A program made the translations under genes and the position numbers. This document shows positions 9,333 to 17,338 of a stretch of DNA of 64,000 nucleotides, one piece after another (positions within the stretch are counted from its first letter, which is position 1; every line of letters begins with the position of its first letter). The notes beneath the pieces are model-generated. The model made no database searches. It was given only the letters and a program-made list of their open reading frames with translations, and was not told where the DNA came from. The stretch is from Halorubrum sp. DM2 (lineage in GTDB: Archaea; Halobacteriota; Halobacteria; Halobacteriales; Haloferacaceae): positions 1,733,650 through 1,797,649 of the forward strand of contig NZ_LR594487.1 in assembly GCF_901686465.1 (NCBI RefSeq). The letters run 5' to 3'.

Positions 9333-10634
9333 TCACGGGGTATCGACCGATCCGTCACCGGTTCCGTCGACGACGGCGAACCCGTTCTCGTCGGCGTGTT
9401 CGACCCGGACTCGAGTGACTCGCGTCGCGGTCGCGCCGGTGACGGCGAGGGTGACGTCGCCGACCGCGACGCGGTCGCCCTCCTTCGGGAGCCGGCCGAG
9501 CTGGCGGGTGACGAGTCCCGCCACGGTCTCGGCACCCGCCTGCGCGGGAAGCGAGAGCCCGAGCGTCTCGTTGAGATGCGAGACCGTCGTCCAGCCGCGG
9601 ACCACGGCCGCGTCGGGTGCGACGAGGTCGACGGCGTCCGTCTCCCACCGCCCGACCAGCTCCCCGACGACCTCCTCGAAGAGGTCCTCCAGCGTCGCGA
9701 TCCCGACGACCGCGCCGTGTTCGTCGACCACCATCACCATCCGCGCCTCGCTCGCGCGCATCTCCGCGAACAGCTCGTCGAGCGGCTTCGTCTCGGGGAC
9801 GAACGTCGGCTCCCGCAGCGCGCTCGCGAGGTCGGCCCCGGTCCGGTCGGCGGTGATCGCGTCGCGGACGTCGACGACGCCGACCACGTCGTCGCGGTTC
9901 TCGCCGTAGACGGGCATCCGGGTGACGCCCTCGCTCGCGGCCCGCGAGAGCGCGTCCGCGGGGGTGGCCGTGTCGGGGAGCGCGACCACGTCGGTGCGGG
10001 GGACCATCACCGCGGCGACGGTCGTGGTCTCCAGATCGAGGACCCCCCGGATCATCGCGCCCTCGTCGGGGTCGAGCGCGCCGGCCGCCTCACCGGAGCG
10101 CACGAGCGTCGCGATCTCCTCGCGGGTGAGGTACGACTCGATGTCGGACGACCCTCCGGTAAAGCGGTTGACGACGCCGGAGAGCGCCTCGAACACGTAC
10201 AGTATCGGGCGGAGGACGCGCTGGATCGCGACGACGATCCGGGAGACCCGGAGCGCGTGTTTCTCGGCGTTGGCGACCGCGTACGACTTCGGCGCGATCT
10301 CGCCGAAGACGATGACGAACACCGAGGTGACGAGCGTCGACCCCGTGGCCGCCTCGCCGCCGGAGAAGCCGAACCGGACGAACACCGCGGTCGCGACCGA
10401 GGCGGCGGCGATGTTGGCGACGTTGTTGCTCACGAGAGCGGTGACGAGGAAGCGGTGCGAGTCGTCGCGCAGCGCCGACAGCGCCCGCGCGCCCGGGACG
10501 TCGGTGGCGACGAGCGAGTCGATCCGGTGGGTCGGCACGGAGAACACCGCCAGCTCCGAACTGGAAAAGAAGGCGCTCACGGCGGTGAGCACGAGGATGG
10601 CTCCGACGCCGACGAACGCGATCGTGAAGTCCAT
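9333..10634 (-). CDS. CNNM/CorC-family transporter (DUF21-CBS-HlyC/CorC)
   Basis: A 433-aa membrane protein of the CNNM/CorC family, linked to Mg2+/Co2+ or Na+ transport. It has a DUF21 transmembrane domain (about 1-190, with FFSSSELAVFS and VVFGEIAPKS), a paired CBS module (about 205-335; MVPRTDVVAL and VVDEHGAVVGIATLEDL) and a C-terminal CorC/HlyC domain (about 345-420). The ATG at 10634 starts directly at the first membrane helix, and the box CCTTTTATA lies 20-28 bp upstream, a textbook leaderless promoter. The frame is open back to 10871 but that part overlaps the serA promoter region. Divergent from serA. Confidence 0.93.
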   Translation of the reverse strand: MDFTIAFVGVGAILVLTAVSAFFSSSELAVFSVPTHRIDSLVATDVPGARALSALRDDSHRFLVTALVSNNVANIAAASVATAVFVRFGFSGGEAATGSTLVTSVFVIVFGEIAPKSYAVANAEKHALRVSRIVVAIQRVLRPILYVFEALSGVVNRFTGGSSDIESYLTREEIATLVRSGEAAGALDPDEGAMIRGVLDLETTTVAAVMVPRTDVVALPDTATPADALSRAASEGVTRMPVYGENRDDVVGVVDVRDAITADRTGADLASALREPTFVPETKPLDELFAEMRASEARMVMVVDEHGAVVGIATLEDLFEEVVGELVGRWETDAVDLVAPDAAVVRGWTTVSHLNETLGLSLPAQAGAETVAGLVTRQLGRLPKEGDRVAVGDVTLAVTGATATRVTRVRVEHADENGFAVVDGTGDGSVDTP

Positions 10635-10698
10635 GTCCCGAGCATGCGGCCGCGTATAAAAGGCAGTACCGGCGGCGGCGGTGTTCACGAACGCGCAC

Positions 10699-10720
10699 TC
10701 TCCACCCGAAACGGAGAGGT
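10699..10720 (+). promoter_or_regulatory. ORB-like motif between corC-type gene and serA
   Basis: CTCCACCCGAAACGGAGAGG matches the origin ORBs at almost every core position, with one G-to-A change in the terminal G run. It sits between two divergent promoters. It also folds as a CTCTCC/GGAGAG hairpin, so a regulatory or structural role other than Orc1 binding is possible. Confidence 0.5.
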
Positions 10721-10805
10721 AGATACCCACGATCGGGGATCCGATCGGCCGGCAAAACGGCGCGATGAGGAAAGCGTTAACCCCGCGCCGCGGGTGCGTT
10801 TCGGC

Positions 10806-12410
10806 ATGAAGGTACTCGTGACCGACCCCATCGCTGACGCGGGGTTGGACCGACTCCGAGACGCCGGCCACGAGGTCGTCACCGACTACGAGAGCGAGGG
10901 CGACGCGTTACTCGACGCCGTTTCCGACGCCAACGCGCTGATCGTGCGGTCCGGAACCGACGTGAACGAGGCCGTCTTCGAGGCCGCCGCCGACCTCGTC
11001 ATCGTCGGCCGCGCCGGCATCGGCGTCGACAACATCGACATCGAGGCCGCCACCGACCACGGCGTCATCGTCGCGAACGCGCCCGAGGGGAACGTCCGCG
11101 CCGCCGCCGAACACACCGTCGCGATGACGTTCGCCGTCGCGCGCTCGATCCCGCAGGCGCACGGCCGCCTCGTCGGCGGCGAGTGGGCGAAAGGCGAGTT
11201 CCTCGGGACCGAGGTGAACAACAAGACGCTCACCATCGTCGGTCTCGGCCGCGTCGGGCAGGAAGTCGCCAAGCGGCTCGACTCGCTCGGGATGGATCTG
11301 GTCGTCTACGACCCGTACATCTCCGAGGAGCGCGCGGAACGACTTGGGGCCGAACTCGTCGAGGACCTCCACGAGGCGCTCGGGCGGGGGGACTTCGCGA
11401 CGATCCACACGCCGCTGCTCCCCGAGACCGAGGGGATGATCGGCGAGGACGAACTGGCCCAACTGGAGGGCGGCTACCTGATCAACTGCGCCCGCGGCGG
11501 CATCGTCGACGAGGACGCGCTCGCGGAGGCGGTCGACGACGGCGTCCTCGCGGGCGCTGCCCTCGACTCGTTCGCCGAGGAGCCGCTCCCCGACGACTCG
11601 CCGCTGCTCGACGTCGAAGAGATCGTCCTCACGCCGCACCTCGGCGCGTCGACGGAGGCGGCCCAAGAGAACGTCGCGGTCGACACCGCCGAGGCCGTCC
11701 TCGCCGCGTTCAACGACGAGCCGGTGCTCACCGCGCTCAACGCGCCCTCCGTCGACGAGACGGCGTTCCCCCGGATCGAGCCGTACATCGACGTGGCCGA
11801 GACCGCCGGGAAGGTCGCCGCGCAGCTCCTCGACGGCCGGATCACCGAGGTCGAGGCGACCTACGAGGGCGACATCGCCGCGGAGGACGTCGACCTCGTC
11901 ACGGCGAGCGCGCTGAAGGGCGTCTTCGAGCCGCTGGAGTGGCAGGTGAATGCGGTGAACGCGCCGCGGCTCGCCGAGGAGCGCGGCATCGAGGTGACCG
12001 AGTCGAAGACGCGACAGACGGACGACTTCCAGAGCCTCGTCCGCGTCACCGTCCGCAACGGCGACGACGAGATCGCGGTCGAGGGGACGCTGTTCGCCGG
12101 CGGGGACGCCCGCATCGTCCGGATCGACGGGTTCCGCGTCGACGCGGTCCCGTACGGGCACATGCTCGTCGCGCGCAACACCGACGAGCCGGGCGTCATC
12201 GGCCTCATCGGCACCGTCCTCGGCGACCACGACGTCAACATCGCCGGGATGTTCAACGGCCGCGAGACGCAGGGCGGCGAGGCGCTCACCGTCTACAACC
12301 TCGACCAAGACGTGCCGGACGCCGCGCTCGACGACCTCCTCGCCGACGACCGCGTGATCGAGATCACTGAGATCACGCTGGACGCGGCCGAGGCGCGCGA
12401 AGACGAATAG
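10806..12410 (+). CDS. serA: D-3-phosphoglycerate dehydrogenase
   Basis: Catalyses the NAD-dependent oxidation of 3-phosphoglycerate to 3-phosphohydroxypyruvate, the first step of serine biosynthesis. The 534-aa protein has the long form: a D-2-hydroxyacid dehydrogenase core with the Rossmann motif VGLGRVGQEVA (about residue 143), catalytic Arg in NCARGG (about 233) and His in TPHLGAST (about 280), an allosteric-substrate-binding domain (about 315-450) and a C-terminal ACT domain (about 455-530; ARNTDEPGVIGLIG), which in relatives binds serine for feedback. Start at the ATG opening MKVLVTDP. Its promoter faces that of the CorC-type gene. Confidence 0.96.
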   Translation: MKVLVTDPIADAGLDRLRDAGHEVVTDYESEGDALLDAVSDANALIVRSGTDVNEAVFEAAADLVIVGRAGIGVDNIDIEAATDHGVIVANAPEGNVRAAAEHTVAMTFAVARSIPQAHGRLVGGEWAKGEFLGTEVNNKTLTIVGLGRVGQEVAKRLDSLGMDLVVYDPYISEERAERLGAELVEDLHEALGRGDFATIHTPLLPETEGMIGEDELAQLEGGYLINCARGGIVDEDALAEAVDDGVLAGAALDSFAEEPLPDDSPLLDVEEIVLTPHLGASTEAAQENVAVDTAEAVLAAFNDEPVLTALNAPSVDETAFPRIEPYIDVAETAGKVAAQLLDGRITEVEATYEGDIAAEDVDLVTASALKGVFEPLEWQVNAVNAPRLAEERGIEVTESKTRQTDDFQSLVRVTVRNGDDEIAVEGTLFAGGDARIVRIDGFRVDAVPYGHMLVARNTDEPGVIGLIGTVLGDHDVNIAGMFNGRETQGGEALTVYNLDQDVPDAALDDLLADDRVIEITEITLDAAEAREDE

Positions 12411-12489
12411 CGTCACGGACCGACGGAACCGGAATCGTCGCGGACCGACGAAACCGGGGTGCGGTCGTCCGAGAACCGTCGATCGCCCG

Positions 12490-12720
12490 CTACTGTCGCC
12501 GCGACTCAGCCCGATCGAACCGTTGCCGCGATCGATCGGCGGCCTCGCGGAGCGAATCGGCCTCCCCGGACGACAGCGATCCGAACCCGTCGCGCCGGTC
12601 GCCGCCCGTCTCGTCGATGAGCCGGTCGAAGAGGTCGGTGAAGCTCTCGTCGTCGCGCTTCCGAGCGCGGAGTCTGTCGTACACTTCCTCCGTGACCCCG
12701 ATCGTCTTCGTTCCCGTGAC
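12490..12720 (-). CDS. Orphan VapB-type (ribbon-helix-helix) antitoxin, no canonical start
   Basis: The frame encodes a small antitoxin-like protein (TKTIGVTEEVYDRLRARK, then SFTDLFDRLIDE), as seen in archaeal VapB/DUF217 proteins. The conserved N-terminal DNA-binding strand is encoded from about 12720, but no ATG, GTG or TTG precedes it in frame: the codon before the usual second residue is ACG. The first canonical start, a GTG at 12684, would delete that strand. A TATA-like CATATA box is at about 12747-12752, which would start transcription close to the GTC-ACG codons. No VapC toxin follows. Either a non-standard ACG start is used or the gene is decaying after toxin loss. Confidence 0.55.
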   Translation of the reverse strand, partial: VTGTKTIGVTEEVYDRLRARKRDDESFTDLFDRLIDETGGDRRDGFGSLSSGEADSLREAADRSRQRFDRAESRRQ

Positions 12721-12790
12721 GTGTTTGTGTGTGGGTTTGTGTATATGAAATTCCGCGGCCCGACCGTTTTCACGGGGCCGTGCCGGCCGA

Positions 12791-14074
12791 TCAGCCTCGA
12801 ATGTGCTTCAACACCGCGTCGGCGTCGTTCGGGACCGGCTCCGGCTCGCCGCCGGCCTCGTAGGCGGCGTCGGGGTCCTTGAGGAGGTGGCCGGTCGTCA
12901 GGCAGACGACGCGCTCGTCGTCGTCGACGACGCCGGAACGGCGGAGCTTCTTGAGCCCGGCGAGGCTCGCGGCGGAGGCCGGCTCGACGCCGACGCCCTC
13001 GCTGGCGAGGTGCCGCTGCGCGGCGGTGATCTCCGAGTCGCTCACGGCGACCGCCGTGCCGCCGGTGTTGCGGATCCCCGGGATCGCCTTCGGCGCGTTG
13101 ACGGGGTTGCCGATGCGGATCGCGGTCGCACGGGTCTCGACCTCCTCCCAGCGGCGGATCTCGTCGTTGCCCTCCTCGATCGCCTCGACCATCGGTGCGG
13201 CCCCCTCCGCCTGAACGCCGGTCAGCTTGGGGACCTCGTCGACGTCGAGCGCGCCCGACTGGACGAGCTCGCGGAACCCCTTGTACAGCGCCGAGGTGTT
13301 GCCCGCGTTGCCGACGGGGAGGACGATCCGGTCCGGGAAGACGCCGTAGTCGGCGTAGAACTCCTCTAAGATCTCGAAGCCGATCGTCTTCTGGCCCTCC
13401 AGCCGGAACGGGTTCAGGGAGTTGAGCAGGTACGCCTCGCCGCGGGCGGCCAGCTCCTGAACGATGTCGAGACAGGCGTCGAAGTTGCCGTCGACCTCCA
13501 GGATGCGGGCCCCGTGGAGGCTCGCCTGCGCGACCTTCCCGGCGGCGACCTTCCCGGCGGGGAGCAACACGAGCGTCCGCATGTCGCCGCGCCCGCCGTA
13601 GGCGGCGAGCGCGGCCGAGGTGTTGCCGGTGGAGGCGCAGGCGAGCGCGCCGACGCCCAGCTCCTTCGCGACGCGGACGCCGACCGTCATCCCGCGGTCC
13701 TTGAACGAGCCGGTGGGGTTCATCCCCTCGTGTTTGATCCGGAGGGCGTCGACGCCGACCGCCTCCTCGATGCGGGGGACGCGGTGGAGCGGCGTGTCGC
13801 CCTCGGGGAGCGTGACGCCCAGATCGAAGGGGAGCGCCTCGCGGTAGCGCCAGACGCCGCGGTCGGGGCCCTCGGAGGGCGCGCCCGCACCGAACTCGTC
13901 AAACGTCGGCGGGTCGTCGTAGCGCACTTCGAGCAGGCCGTCGCACTCGTCGCAGGTGTACCGGACCGCCTCGAAGGGCGCGAACGTCTCGTCGCACTCG
14001 ATACAGGCGAGCCACGTCCCGTCGGCGGCGCAGTCGGGTGCCGCCGGGGCCGGGGCGTCGATGGCGAGATCCAT
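12791..14074 (-). CDS. thrC: Threonine synthase
   Basis: A PLP enzyme that converts O-phosphohomoserine to threonine, the last step of the pathway that begins with lysC at 37-38 kb. The 427-aa protein starts with a rubredoxin-like zinc knuckle (CIEC and CDECDG, residues about 23-45), then the fold-II PLP core with the lysine motif TGSFKDRGM (about 120) and the phosphate-binding VGNAGNTSALYKG. The ATG at 14074 is chosen because it leaves the zinc knuckle intact, and a CTTAAG box lies about 28 bp before it. Single gene on the minus strand. Confidence 0.95.
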   Translation of the reverse strand: MDLAIDAPAPAAPDCAADGTWLACIECDETFAPFEAVRYTCDECDGLLEVRYDDPPTFDEFGAGAPSEGPDRGVWRYREALPFDLGVTLPEGDTPLHRVPRIEEAVGVDALRIKHEGMNPTGSFKDRGMTVGVRVAKELGVGALACASTGNTSAALAAYGGRGDMRTLVLLPAGKVAAGKVAQASLHGARILEVDGNFDACLDIVQELAARGEAYLLNSLNPFRLEGQKTIGFEILEEFYADYGVFPDRIVLPVGNAGNTSALYKGFRELVQSGALDVDEVPKLTGVQAEGAAPMVEAIEEGNDEIRRWEEVETRATAIRIGNPVNAPKAIPGIRNTGGTAVAVSDSEITAAQRHLASEGVGVEPASAASLAGLKKLRRSGVVDDDERVVCLTTGHLLKDPDAAYEAGGEPEPVPNDADAVLKHIRG

Positions 14075-14125
14075 TGAGTGAGGGTCCGTCCCGGCGGGGC
14101 TTAAGCCGGGCGGTCGGAACGGACG

Positions 14126-14149
14126 TTGCCGCCCGAAACGAAGGTGTTC
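14126..14149 (+). promoter_or_regulatory. Weak ORB-like motif upstream of thrC
   Basis: GCCGCCCGAAACGAAGGTG shares the CCCGAAACGAAGG core with the left origin ORB but has a G-to-T change in the G run and a weaker left half. It lies in the thrC upstream region. Recorded because several similar motifs occur between genes in this window. Confidence 0.35.
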
Positions 14150-14210
14150 GGCCGTCGTTGGCATCCGTCGGTCGCGGTCGCGGAACCGCCGTCTTCGTCG
14201 ACGACGGCCG

Positions 14211-14426
14211 TCAGTCCACGATGATCTCGGAGCTGTCGTCGTCCTCGGAGCCGCCGGAGCCGAGCCGGTCCTGATACCGCTGGATCCAGTCGGCGAAGCA
14301 GTCGGGGCAGAGCCGCTGGGTGTCGATGTTCGCCCGGTCGACGCTCAGCCGGACGGTGCGCGCGAGCGCGTCCGTCGTCGGCTCGCCGCAGGCGTCGCAG
14401 GGCTCGGTCGTCGGCGCGTCGCTCAT
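14211..14426 (-). CDS. 71-aa zinc-ribbon microprotein
   Basis: A small acidic protein with two CxxC pairs, CDACG (residue about 10) and CPDC (about 40), which should form one zinc-ribbon, ending in an Asp/Ser-rich tail. The box TTTTAAGAG about 28 bp before the ATG supports the start. It lies between thrC and upp on the same strand with its own promoter. Conserved small haloarchaeal proteins of this type have no known biochemical activity; nucleic-acid or protein binding is plausible. Confidence 0.72.
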   Translation of the reverse strand: MSDAPTTEPCDACGEPTTDALARTVRLSVDRANIDTQRLCPDCFADWIQRYQDRLGSGGSEDDDSSEIIVD

Positions 14427-14493
14427 GTCCGATCGCTCGCGGCGGCGGCTCTTAAAAGTACGTCGCGGGAGCGGGACGGTCGTCGTCTCGGTC

Positions 14494-15171
14494 TCAAACC
14501 GTCCGGAACGCGCGGTCGCCGGCGTCGCCGAGGCCGGGGACGATGAACCCGTCGTCGTCGAGGCGGTCGTCGATGGCGACCGTCAGGAGGTCGGCCTCCG
14601 GGACCGCCTCGCTCACGCGGACGAGACCGGCGGGCGCGGAGACCGCCGAGAGCACGAACAGGTCCTCGAAGTCGTCGGCCTCGTCGAGGACGTGGTCGAG
14701 GACGGCGGCCATCGTCGATCCCGTCGCGAGCATCGGGTCCGCGACGATCACAGTGTCGTCCGGGGTGATCTCGGGGAGCTTCACGTAGTCGATGGTGATC
14801 GGGAACTCGCCGTCCTCGGTCATCCCGGCCTCCTCGTCGCGGCCAGCGGAGATGACGCCCTGTTTCGCGCGGGGGAACGCCTTCAACAGGCCCTCGACGA
14901 ACGGCGTCGCGGCCCGCAGGACGTTGATGATCACCACGTCGTCGAGCCCCTTCACGCGCTCGCCGGTCGTCTCCGCTAAGGGGGTCCGGACGGGCACGTA
15001 CTCCGTCTCCATCGCCCCGTCGATGATCTCGTAGCCGCAGATGCGGCCGAGTTTTACCAGCCCCTTTCGGAACGCGACCTGCTCGGTCTCGACGTCGCGC
15101 AGCCGCGAGAGGGTGTCCGTCGCCAGCGCGTGCGTGATGAGGTACGCGTCGTCGCGGTCTTCGATCGTCAT
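14494..15171 (-). CDS. upp: Uracil phosphoribosyltransferase
   Basis: Salvages uracil to UMP using PRPP. The 225-aa protein has the PRPP-binding loop [14 protein letters not shown] (about residues 138-151), the family's [13 protein letters not shown] segment (about 82-94) and the C-terminal uracil-recognition region ([12 protein letters not shown]). Length and start match archaeal UPRTases. The box TTTTAAGG about 26 bp before the ATG indicates a leaderless transcript. Confidence 0.96.
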   Translation of the reverse strand: MTIEDRDDAYLITHALATDTLSRLRDVETEQVAFRKGLVKLGRICGYEIIDGAMETEYVPVRTPLAETTGERVKGLDDVVIINVLRAATPFVEGLLKAFPRAKQGVISAGRDEEAGMTEDGEFPITIDYVKLPEITPDDTVIVADPMLATGSTMAAVLDHVLDEADDFEDLFVLSAVSAPAGLVRVSEAVPEADLLTVAIDDRLDDDGFIVPGLGDAGDRAFRTV

Positions 15172-15244
15172 TGTTCGGAGTCGGGCCCGGAATGACCTTA
15201 AAACGTGGCGAAGCGCGCGTCGCTCCCGCGGAACCGGTCGGTCG

Positions 15245-15478
15245 CTACCGCAGAACGAGCACGTACGTCAGCGCGAAGATGAGCAGCGCGAGCGTCGCGA
15301 CGCTGCGCAGCGCGAACTCGGCGCTGCCGACGTAGTCGAGCCCCCAGACGACGATCCAAGCGAACCACGTGGAGAGGACGGCGTTCATCGCGAGCAACAC
15401 CCGGGGGTCCCCGGAGGACCGCTCGACGGCGTCGCCGATGCCACGGCTGTCACTGCGTTCGCCGCTCTCGTCGCTCAT
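15245..15478 (-). CDS. Small membrane protein, two helices
   Basis: A 77-aa protein: a charged N-terminus, then two predicted membrane helices (about residues 29-47 and 54-76). It is divergently arranged with another small membrane protein 59 bp away. No family with a known function is recognised; the composition and the start ATG fit a real haloarchaeal membrane protein. Confidence 0.6.
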   Translation of the reverse strand: MSDESGERSDSRGIGDAVERSSGDPRVLLAMNAVLSTWFAWIVVWGLDYVGSAEFALRSVATLALLIFALTYVLVLR

Positions 15479-15537
15479 ACGCCGATCCGCGAGAGAGCGG
15501 CACTTATCTCTTGTCCGTCCGGCTCGTAGCGAGTCCC

Positions 15538-15864
15538 ATGGTCGACGCGCCGCGCGCCCGCAACCGCCACGGCGAGCGGGTCGACGCCGTGCCCTTCCTC
15601 GTGGCCGCGGGGCTGGCGTTCACGCTCGTCTTCTCGTTCGGCCCGATATACGGGCTCGCGTACGGGCTGTCGCTGGCCGCGTCGCTCGCGGTCTCCGCGG
15701 TCGCGTTCGCCGGTGCGGCGGTGGTCGCGTACCGCCAGTTGGTCCGGCTGGCGCCGGTCGAAGACGCCGGGCCGCTGCCGGCCGGGCCGCGGTTCGAGCG
15801 GCTGCTGTACCTCGGGCTCGGGCTCGGCGCGCTCTTCGTCGGGCTCACGGTGCCGCTTTTGTGA
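15538..15864 (+). CDS. Small membrane protein, three helices
   Basis: A 108-aa protein with three hydrophobic segments (about residues 18-38, 41-64, 86-106). The ATG at 15538 gives a short charged N-terminus. It faces the 77-aa membrane protein across a 59-bp promoter region, so the two may be co-regulated. Function unknown. Confidence 0.62.
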   Translation: MVDAPRARNRHGERVDAVPFLVAAGLAFTLVFSFGPIYGLAYGLSLAASLAVSAVAFAGAAVVAYRQLVRLAPVEDAGPLPAGPRFERLLYLGLGLGALFVGLTVPLL

Positions 15865-15939
15865 ACCGGACTTCGGAGTCGCCGGGGGCTCCGATGTCGC
15901 GACCATAACATAATGTGTGTATCCGTCAAATCCCCTGGC

Positions 15940-16977
15940 ATGTCAAGCGGACCCGATTCCCCGACGTGGCTCGTGGGACAGCTGGGGCTGACCGCACTCG
16001 TCCTGCTGAGCGGTCTCCTCGCGCTGTTCGTCCTCCTGCCGTATCTCCAGTTCATTCTGTTCGGCGTGGTTCTCGCGTATATCCTGTTTCCCGTCCAGCA
16101 GCGGGCCGAGGAACACATCAGGCCCACGTTCGCGGCGATCGGCGTCGTCGTGGGCGCGTTGTTCTTCGTGTTGATCCCGATCATCTATCTCCTCACGGTC
16201 GCCATCCAACAGTCGCTCAGAGTCGTGAGTGCCGTCAGAAACGGACAGATCGACATCGCGTCGATCGAAGAACTGCTCGAAACCACCGGGTATCAGTTCG
16301 ACCTCGTCGCACTGTACGAATCGAACCAAGACCGGATAGCGAGGACCCTCCAGGAGCTCACCTCGGGGGCGATCGATCTCGTCGGCAGTTTGCCGGCGCT
16401 TTTCATCGGACTGACGATCACGCTGTTCGTCCTCTTTTCGCTGTTGCGCGACGGGGAACGGCTCGTGACGTGGGTCCAGCGGGTGCTGCCGGTCGATCAA
16501 GACGTCTTGGACGAACTCCGCGAGGGACTGGATCAGCTCATGTGGGCCTCGGTCGTCGGGAACGTCGCCGTCGCAGCCATCCAGGCGGCGTTACTCGGCC
16601 TCGGGCTCGCGATCGCCGGCCTCCCCGCCGTGATATTCCTCACGGTCGTCACGTTCGTGCTGACGCTGCTCCCGCTCGTCGGCGCGTTCGGCGTCTGGGT
16701 CCCGGCCGCGGTCTATCTCGCCGCGGTCGGACGACCGGTCGCCGGCGCGTCGATCGCCGTGTACGGTCTGCTCGTCACGTTCTCGGACACGTACCTCCGA
16801 CCCGCGCTGATCGGTCGGACCGGTGCGTTCAACTCCGCGATCATCGTCATCGGCATCTTCGGCGGGCTCGTCGTGTTCGGCGCCGTCGGCCTGTTCATCG
16901 GTCCCGTCGTCCTCGGCGGCGCGAAACTCGTCCTCGACTGCTTCGCACGGGAACACGGGGGAAGGTCGGCCGCCTGA
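15940..16977 (+). CDS. AI-2E family transporter (PerM/YdiK type)
   Basis: A 345-aa multi-pass membrane protein of the AI-2E transporter family. Characteristic pieces are the N-terminal helix pair (ALVLLSGLLALFVLLPYL), the soluble amphipathic stretch (about 90-140), and the C-terminal helices with VVTFVLTLLPLVGAFGVW and the SDTYLRPALIGR motif. Members export small signals or act as Na+/H+ antiporters; the substrate here is not known. The ATG at 15940 is preferred over 15913, because the AT-rich CATAACATAATG box (15903-15914) lies about 27 bp before it. Confidence 0.9.
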   Translation: MSSGPDSPTWLVGQLGLTALVLLSGLLALFVLLPYLQFILFGVVLAYILFPVQQRAEEHIRPTFAAIGVVVGALFFVLIPIIYLLTVAIQQSLRVVSAVRNGQIDIASIEELLETTGYQFDLVALYESNQDRIARTLQELTSGAIDLVGSLPALFIGLTITLFVLFSLLRDGERLVTWVQRVLPVDQDVLDELREGLDQLMWASVVGNVAVAAIQAALLGLGLAIAGLPAVIFLTVVTFVLTLLPLVGAFGVWVPAAVYLAAVGRPVAGASIAVYGLLVTFSDTYLRPALIGRTGAFNSAIIVIGIFGGLVVFGAVGLFIGPVVLGGAKLVLDCFAREHGGRSAA

Positions 16978-17072
16978 GTCCCGCGACAGGGGTCGGTCCG
17001 GCTCGGCGGATCGGACCCGAATCGGCGGCGACGGACCCAGAAACTAACATGACGTAGCTCGTGCCCGTATTC

Positions 17073-17312
17073 ATGGGAATATTTGACACGCTTACGGACG
17101 TGATGGAAGGGTCGACCCAGCGCGCACCCGGAACCGCCGGCGACGACGGCTCGGAAGGAGCGTACTGGTGTGACGACTGCGGCGTCCGCGTCCGCGACGT
17201 GAACGTCGACCAGGAGGGGTTCGACCGCGACGCGGACGGCGACCCGGTGTGTTCCGACTGCGGCGAGTCGATGCGCTTCGAGCGCGCGACCGGCAGCGGC
17301 TGCGCCTGCTGA
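17073..17312 (+). CDS. 79-aa zinc-ribbon protein
   Basis: A small protein beginning MGIFDTLTDVMEG, with two CxxC pairs (CDDCG at about 33, CSDCG at about 59) and a C-terminal CAC. These suit a zinc-ribbon. The N-terminal GIFD motif resembles that of PspA-associated proteins but the rest does not. Function unknown; it stands alone between the permease and the convergent COG0523 gene. Confidence 0.7.
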   Translation: MGIFDTLTDVMEGSTQRAPGTAGDDGSEGAYWCDDCGVRVRDVNVDQEGFDRDADGDPVCSDCGESMRFERATGSGCAC

Positions 17313-17338
17313 GTGCGCGGCACGCCGCACGAAGCCCC

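Noticed and set aside
9396-10800. Apparent N-terminal extension of serA in a 1,004-codon frame
   Set aside because: The extension is antisense to the CorC-type gene and has its mirrored composition; serA has its own ATG and family start at 10806.
12420-12480. Short repeat of GTCGCGGACCGACG-like words after serA
   Set aside because: Two imperfect copies of a short G+C-rich word are expected by chance here.
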